Of a DNA stretch of 64,000 nucleotides, positions 60,963-64,000 are shown piece by piece; within the stretch, counting starts at the first letter, position 1; each line of letters starts with the position of its first letter. The stretch is from assembly GCA_964482135.1 (NCBI GenBank), contig CAYZWF010000003.1:12270-76269 (forward strand). Reading direction: 5' to 3'. The position numbers were made by a program, and so were the translations under genes. Under the pieces are notes generated by a model. That model did not search any database. It saw only the letters and a list, made by a program, of their open reading frames with translations, and was not told the DNA's origin. Source of the stretch: UBA11136 sp964482135 (GTDB lineage Bacteria > Pseudomonadota > Alphaproteobacteria > UBA11136).

Positions 60963-61982
60963 ATGCGCGTCTTTTATGATCGCGATGCCGATGTCAACCT
61001 GATCAAGAAGAAGAAGATCGCCATTATCGGCTATGGCAGCCAGGGTCATGCCCATGCCATGAACCTGAAGGACAGCGGCGTCAAGGAAGTGGCCGTGGCT
61101 CTGCGCAAGGGCTCGGGCTCTGCCAAGAAGGCCAAGAAGGCCGGCTTCGCCGTCAAAAGCCCGGCGGAAGCCGCCAAATGGGCCGATGTGGTCATGGTGC
61201 TGGTGCCCGACGAATTGCAGGCCGATCTCTATGAACAGGAACTGGCGGCTAACCTGAAAAATGGCGCGGCGCTGGCCTTCGCCCATGGCCTGTCCATCCA
61301 TTTCAAGCTCATCGATCCCCGCGACGATCTCGATATTTTCATGGTGGCGCCCAAGGGGCCGGGTCATACGGTGCGCTCCCAGTATGAGGGTGGTGGCGGC
61401 GTTCCCTGTCTGTTGGCGGTGGAGCAGGATTCTTCCGGCAACGCCCATGACATTGGTCTTTCTTACGCCTCGGCCATTGGCGGCGGGCGCTCGGGCATTA
61501 TCGAGACTTCCTTCCGCGAGGAATGCGAGACCGACCTGTTCGGCGAACAGACGGTGCTGTGCGGCGGCCTGACCTCGTTGATCCGCTCGGGCTTCGAAAC
61601 CCTGGTGGAAGCAGGCTACGCGCCGGAAATGGCCTATTTCGAATGCCTGCACGAGGTCAAACTCATCGTCGACCTGATCTATGAGGGCGGCATCGCCAAT
61701 ATGCGCTATTCCATCTCCAATACCGCCGAATACGGTGATTTGACGCGCGGGCCGGTGATTGTCGATGCTGAGGTGAAGGCGCGCATGAAAACGGTACTCG
61801 ACGATATCCAGTCGGGCCGTTTCACCAAGGAATGGGTGCTGGAAAACAAGGCCGGCCAGCCCAGCTTCAACGCCATGCGGCGCCGTGCCGCCGAGCATCC
61901 AATCGAGGAAGTGGGCGAGAAGCTGCGCGGCATGATGCCGTGGATCACGGCCAACAAGCTGGTGGACAAGAAAAAAAACTAG
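60963..61982 (+). CDS. ilvC: Ketol-acid reductoisomerase (class I)
   Basis: IlvC isomerises and reduces acetolactate (or acetohydroxybutyrate) using NADPH and Mg2+. The 339-aa short (class I) protein has the Rossmann motif GYGSQGHAHAMNLKDSGV, VALRKGSGSAKKA for cofactor recognition, APKGPGHTVR and ETSFREECETDLFGEQTVLCGG with metal-binding Asp/Glu. AAGGAAG lies before the ATG, 82 bp after ilvN. Confidence 0.98.
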   Translation: MRVFYDRDADVNLIKKKKIAIIGYGSQGHAHAMNLKDSGVKEVAVALRKGSGSAKKAKKAGFAVKSPAEAAKWADVVMVLVPDELQADLYEQELAANLKNGAALAFAHGLSIHFKLIDPRDDLDIFMVAPKGPGHTVRSQYEGGGGVPCLLAVEQDSSGNAHDIGLSYASAIGGGRSGIIETSFREECETDLFGEQTVLCGGLTSLIRSGFETLVEAGYAPEMAYFECLHEVKLIVDLIYEGGIANMRYSISNTAEYGDLTRGPVIVDAEVKARMKTVLDDIQSGRFTKEWVLENKAGQPSFNAMRRRAAEHPIEEVGEKLRGMMPWITANKLVDKKKN

Positions 61983-62006
61983 GGCAGGCGGTTCCGAAAG
62001 GGGGCG

Positions 62007-62744
62007 TCAGTATCCGAATTCGAACTCGAGGATGTCTTGGGCGATGAAATCGCCCAGATTGGCGGCTCTGACGTACAGGTCAATGGCTTTCTCTTCGTCC
62101 TTGGCCACCCCCAGGCCATCTTGATACATGCTGCCGAGGGCGACCATGGCCGCCGTGTCCCCTAAATCCACGCCCTTGCGGTACCAGAAGATGGCCCGCG
62201 CGTAGTCCTTGGCCACGCCCCAGCCAACGGCATACATATAGCCGAGTGCGACGATGGCCTGAACATTTTCCTGCTGCGCGCCCTTACGGTACCAAAGCAC
62301 AGCCTGCGCCTCGTCCTTGGCCACCCCCCGGCCATGTTCGTAGACGTAGCCAAGGGAATACTGGGCCACGGCATATCCCTGTTCGGCGGCTTTGCGGAAC
62401 AGTATCACGGCCTTGGCGTCATCCTTGGCCACCCCCTCGCCATTGGTGTATTTGAGGCCGAGAGCGTTCTGAGCTCCCGCATGTCCCTGCGTAGCGGCTT
62501 TGCGGTACCAGAAGACAGCCTGTGCGTCGTCCTTGGCGACACCTTGGCCTCTGTCGTACATGAGACCGAGGATGGCCTGGGCCTCCAAGTCGCCCTCTTT
62601 GGCCGCGGGGAGAATTCCCTCCAGGGCAACGGCGTAATCGCCACGATAGTAAGCGGCGGCTTCATCGAGACCGGCGTGAACCGGACCCGTCCACAGGGCC
62701 ATAAGCAACAGTGCAAGGATCAAGAAAATACGGTGAGATACCAT
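62007..62744 (-). CDS. Secreted Sel1-repeat protein (six repeats)
   Basis: The 245-aa protein has a signal peptide (MVSHRIFLILALLLMALWTGPVHA) and then about six highly regular 36-residue Sel1 repeats of the form A-x-A-x-L-G-x-x-Y-x-x-G-x-G-V-A-K-D-x-x-x-A-V-x-W-Y-R-K-A. The VAKD linker recurs almost unchanged. Such periplasmic solenoids act as scaffolds. It is convergent with ilvC, separated by 24 bp, and shares only the Sel1 fold with the protein at 36308-36970. Confidence 0.9.
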   Translation of the reverse strand: MVSHRIFLILALLLMALWTGPVHAGLDEAAAYYRGDYAVALEGILPAAKEGDLEAQAILGLMYDRGQGVAKDDAQAVFWYRKAATQGHAGAQNALGLKYTNGEGVAKDDAKAVILFRKAAEQGYAVAQYSLGYVYEHGRGVAKDEAQAVLWYRKGAQQENVQAIVALGYMYAVGWGVAKDYARAIFWYRKGVDLGDTAAMVALGSMYQDGLGVAKDEEKAIDLYVRAANLGDFIAQDILEFEFGY

Positions 62745-63355
62745 CAGTCTCTCCCGCTTATAGGCGCGCCAGCCTCATGGTTTCGTGCGCTTTGATTGCC
62801 ATGGTTTCACACACCGCCGCTGCCTTCAAGTCCGGGTGGCAGTATGCTTAGTCAGAACGATGGGAGATTGCGCTCCATGATGCGGGATCGGAACTCCGAC
62901 CGGACCTCATGCACAGGCTGGCGGCAAAAAAGTACCGGGAGACGCTAAAGCCCCATAAAAGGATTGCGGAATCCGGGTAAAAAGCCGTAGTTATACCCCC
63001 CTGCAAGGGACGGTGCGCCTTGGCATTCATTCCTTGTTAACCTTAATTGTGCAGTGTTTGTACGTGTCCTTGTAATTTGGGCGAAGTAAACCGTGGAACA
63101 GTTGATCACATATGGGAAATCGGCCAGTCCGATCCCCTTTGTTCCGAGAGGAAAAGGCACCCCCCCCGGCGACCCGCCGTGGCGGCGCCTTTGCCTGTGC
63201 TGTTGCCCCACAGTCTTGCCCCGCCCTGCCTTGCAATGACGAGTCGCTTCGACTTATTCGCCCCTGAGCTCTGCCGCCGTTAGGGCGTGCGCAGCCGTTC
63301 AGGGGTGAATCGTCAAGCAGCTTTCAAATCTCGTCATTTGCAAAGGATTTTAGCC
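62745..63355. other. Long intergenic region, leader of leuA at its right end
   Basis: 611 bp with no gene I can support. A GC-rich hairpin (AAAGGC...GCCTTT, about 63135-63178) lies within it. The distal part carries the leuA leader structure at 63256-63310. The left half shows no repeats, promoter or RNA motif that I recognise. Confidence 0.6.
63256..63310 (+). promoter_or_regulatory. Long leader hairpin 46 bp before leuA, possible attenuator
   Basis: ATTCGCCCCTGA (63256-63267) pairs with TCAGGGGTGAAT (63299-63310) with one mismatch. Inside, GCTCTGC pairs with GCGCAGC and CGCC (63275-63278) with GGCG (63284-63287), so nearly the whole 55 nt folds into one long stem. A 15-codon frame (63236-63283, MTSRFDLFAPELCRR, with two Leu codons) overlaps its left arm, recalling a translational leader. 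It has no clear ribosome-binding site and could be chance. Confidence 0.5.
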
Positions 63356-64000
63356 ATGAATGCAAAACCGGATAAGAACAGGGTCGTCATATTCGACACC
63401 ACCTTACGCGACGGCGAACAATCGCCGGGCGCCTCCATGACTCTGGAGGAAAAACTGCGCATCGCCGCCATGCTCGAGGAACTCGGCGTGGACGTGATCG
63501 AGGCCGGGTTTCCGTTCGCCTCCAAGGGCGATTTCGAGGCCGTGCAGAGTATCGCCAAACAATTGAAAAGCACCACCGTCTGTGGGCTGGCGCGGGCCAC
63601 CCGCGGCGATATCGAGCGCGCGGCGGAAGCCCTGAAACCCTCCGATAACAGGCGCATCCACACCTTTATCTCCACCAGCCCGCTGCATATGAAGCACAAG
63701 CTGAAGATGGAGCCCGACGACGTGCATCAGGCGGTCATCGACAGCGTCACCTACGCGCGCAGCTTTACCGATAACGTGGAATGGTCGTGCGAGGACGCCA
63801 CCCGCTCCGATCACGACTTCCTGTGCCGCTGTATCGAATCGGCCATTGATGCCGGGGCCGGCACCATCAACATCCCCGATACGGTGGGCTATACCCTGCC
63901 CATGGAATTCAGCGCGCTCATCTCCATGCTGTTCGAGCGCGTGCCCAACATAGACAAGGCGGTTATTTCCGTGCACTGCCACAACGATCTGGGGCTGGCG
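63356..64000 (+). CDS. leuA: 2-isopropylmalate synthase, partial (3' end outside window)
   Basis: LeuA condenses acetyl-CoA with 2-ketoisovalerate, the first step of leucine synthesis. The visible 215 residues start MNAKPDKNRVVIFDTTLRDGEQSPGASMT, with FDTTLRDGEQ the metal/substrate site, and reach SVHCHNDLGLA, with the HxH metal ligands, at the window edge. FISTSPLHMKHKL and EWSCEDATRSD also match LeuA. The regulatory C-terminal domain lies beyond the window. AAAGGA precedes the ATG. Confidence 0.96.
   Translation, partial: MNAKPDKNRVVIFDTTLRDGEQSPGASMTLEEKLRIAAMLEELGVDVIEAGFPFASKGDFEAVQSIAKQLKSTTVCGLARATRGDIERAAEALKPSDNRRIHTFISTSPLHMKHKLKMEPDDVHQAVIDSVTYARSFTDNVEWSCEDATRSDHDFLCRCIESAIDAGAGTINIPDTVGYTLPMEFSALISMLFERVPNIDKAVISVHCHNDLGLA

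Noticed and set aside
60324..61898. 524-codon minus frame over ilvN/ilvC
   Set aside because: Shadow of IlvN and IlvC, which are unmistakable on the + strand.

Overview
The window is a high-GC bacterial chromosome segment of 64 kb with one 100-N scaffold gap. Several features point to an alphaproteobacterium, probably near Rhodospirillales: a split (two-piece, permuted) tmRNA gene, an alpha-type SspB, a DUF3750 protein, rnpB directly upstream of mraZ, and the alphaproteobacterial style of IlvB, ThyX and SerC. I cannot place it below that level from sequence alone.

Layout. 1-13.5 kb (minus strand) is the dcw cluster in the order mraZ-rsmH-ftsL-ftsI-murE-murF-mraY-murD-ftsW-murG-murC-murB. Most junctions are 4-bp ATGA overlaps, and murB runs off the left edge. 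Its upstream region holds four TGGG-type repeats at 10-bp spacing (a MraZ operator) over a likely promoter. rnpB with its own promoter lies at 13.9-14.3 kb, followed by metY, a lipoprotein amidase, an EamA transporter and a CBS protein (14.5-18.2 kb, all minus).

18.4-34.9 kb (minus) is a complete complex I locus in circularly permuted order: nuoH-I-J-K, an extra antiporter-like subunit, an 85-aa membrane protein, a NuoL-like subunit, nuoM-N, then nuoA-B-C-D-E-F-G. This is the most unusual system in the window. 35-41.7 kb is an accessory-looking stretch: a peptidoglycan-binding-like protein without a signal peptide, a Sel1 protein, a TRAP transporter pair without a binding protein, DUF3750, a single-domain response regulator, a 38-aa membrane peptide and an HpcH/HpaI aldolase. 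Several structured or palindromic non-coding elements lie between them.

42-49.7 kb holds a large AsmA protein, a ribbon-helix-helix protein, class I fumarase, sspB, ssrA and thyX. ssrA (tag ANDNQIALAA) sits just upstream of sspB on the same strand, so the trans-translation tag and the adaptor that delivers tagged proteins to ClpXP are neighbours. After the gap come an SRPBCC protein, Mrp/ApbC, then the envelope-quality-control group hflK-hflC-DUF2065-degP ending in a strong bidirectional terminator, and convergent serC. 57.4-64 kb holds miaA, then the branched-chain amino-acid genes ilvB-ilvN-ilvC, a Sel1 protein on the other strand, and the start of leuA behind a long structured leader.

No tRNA gene, insertion sequence, prophage or CRISPR array was found. 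Short tandem repeats (9-17 bp units) are unusually common, both between genes and inside nuoE and nuoG.
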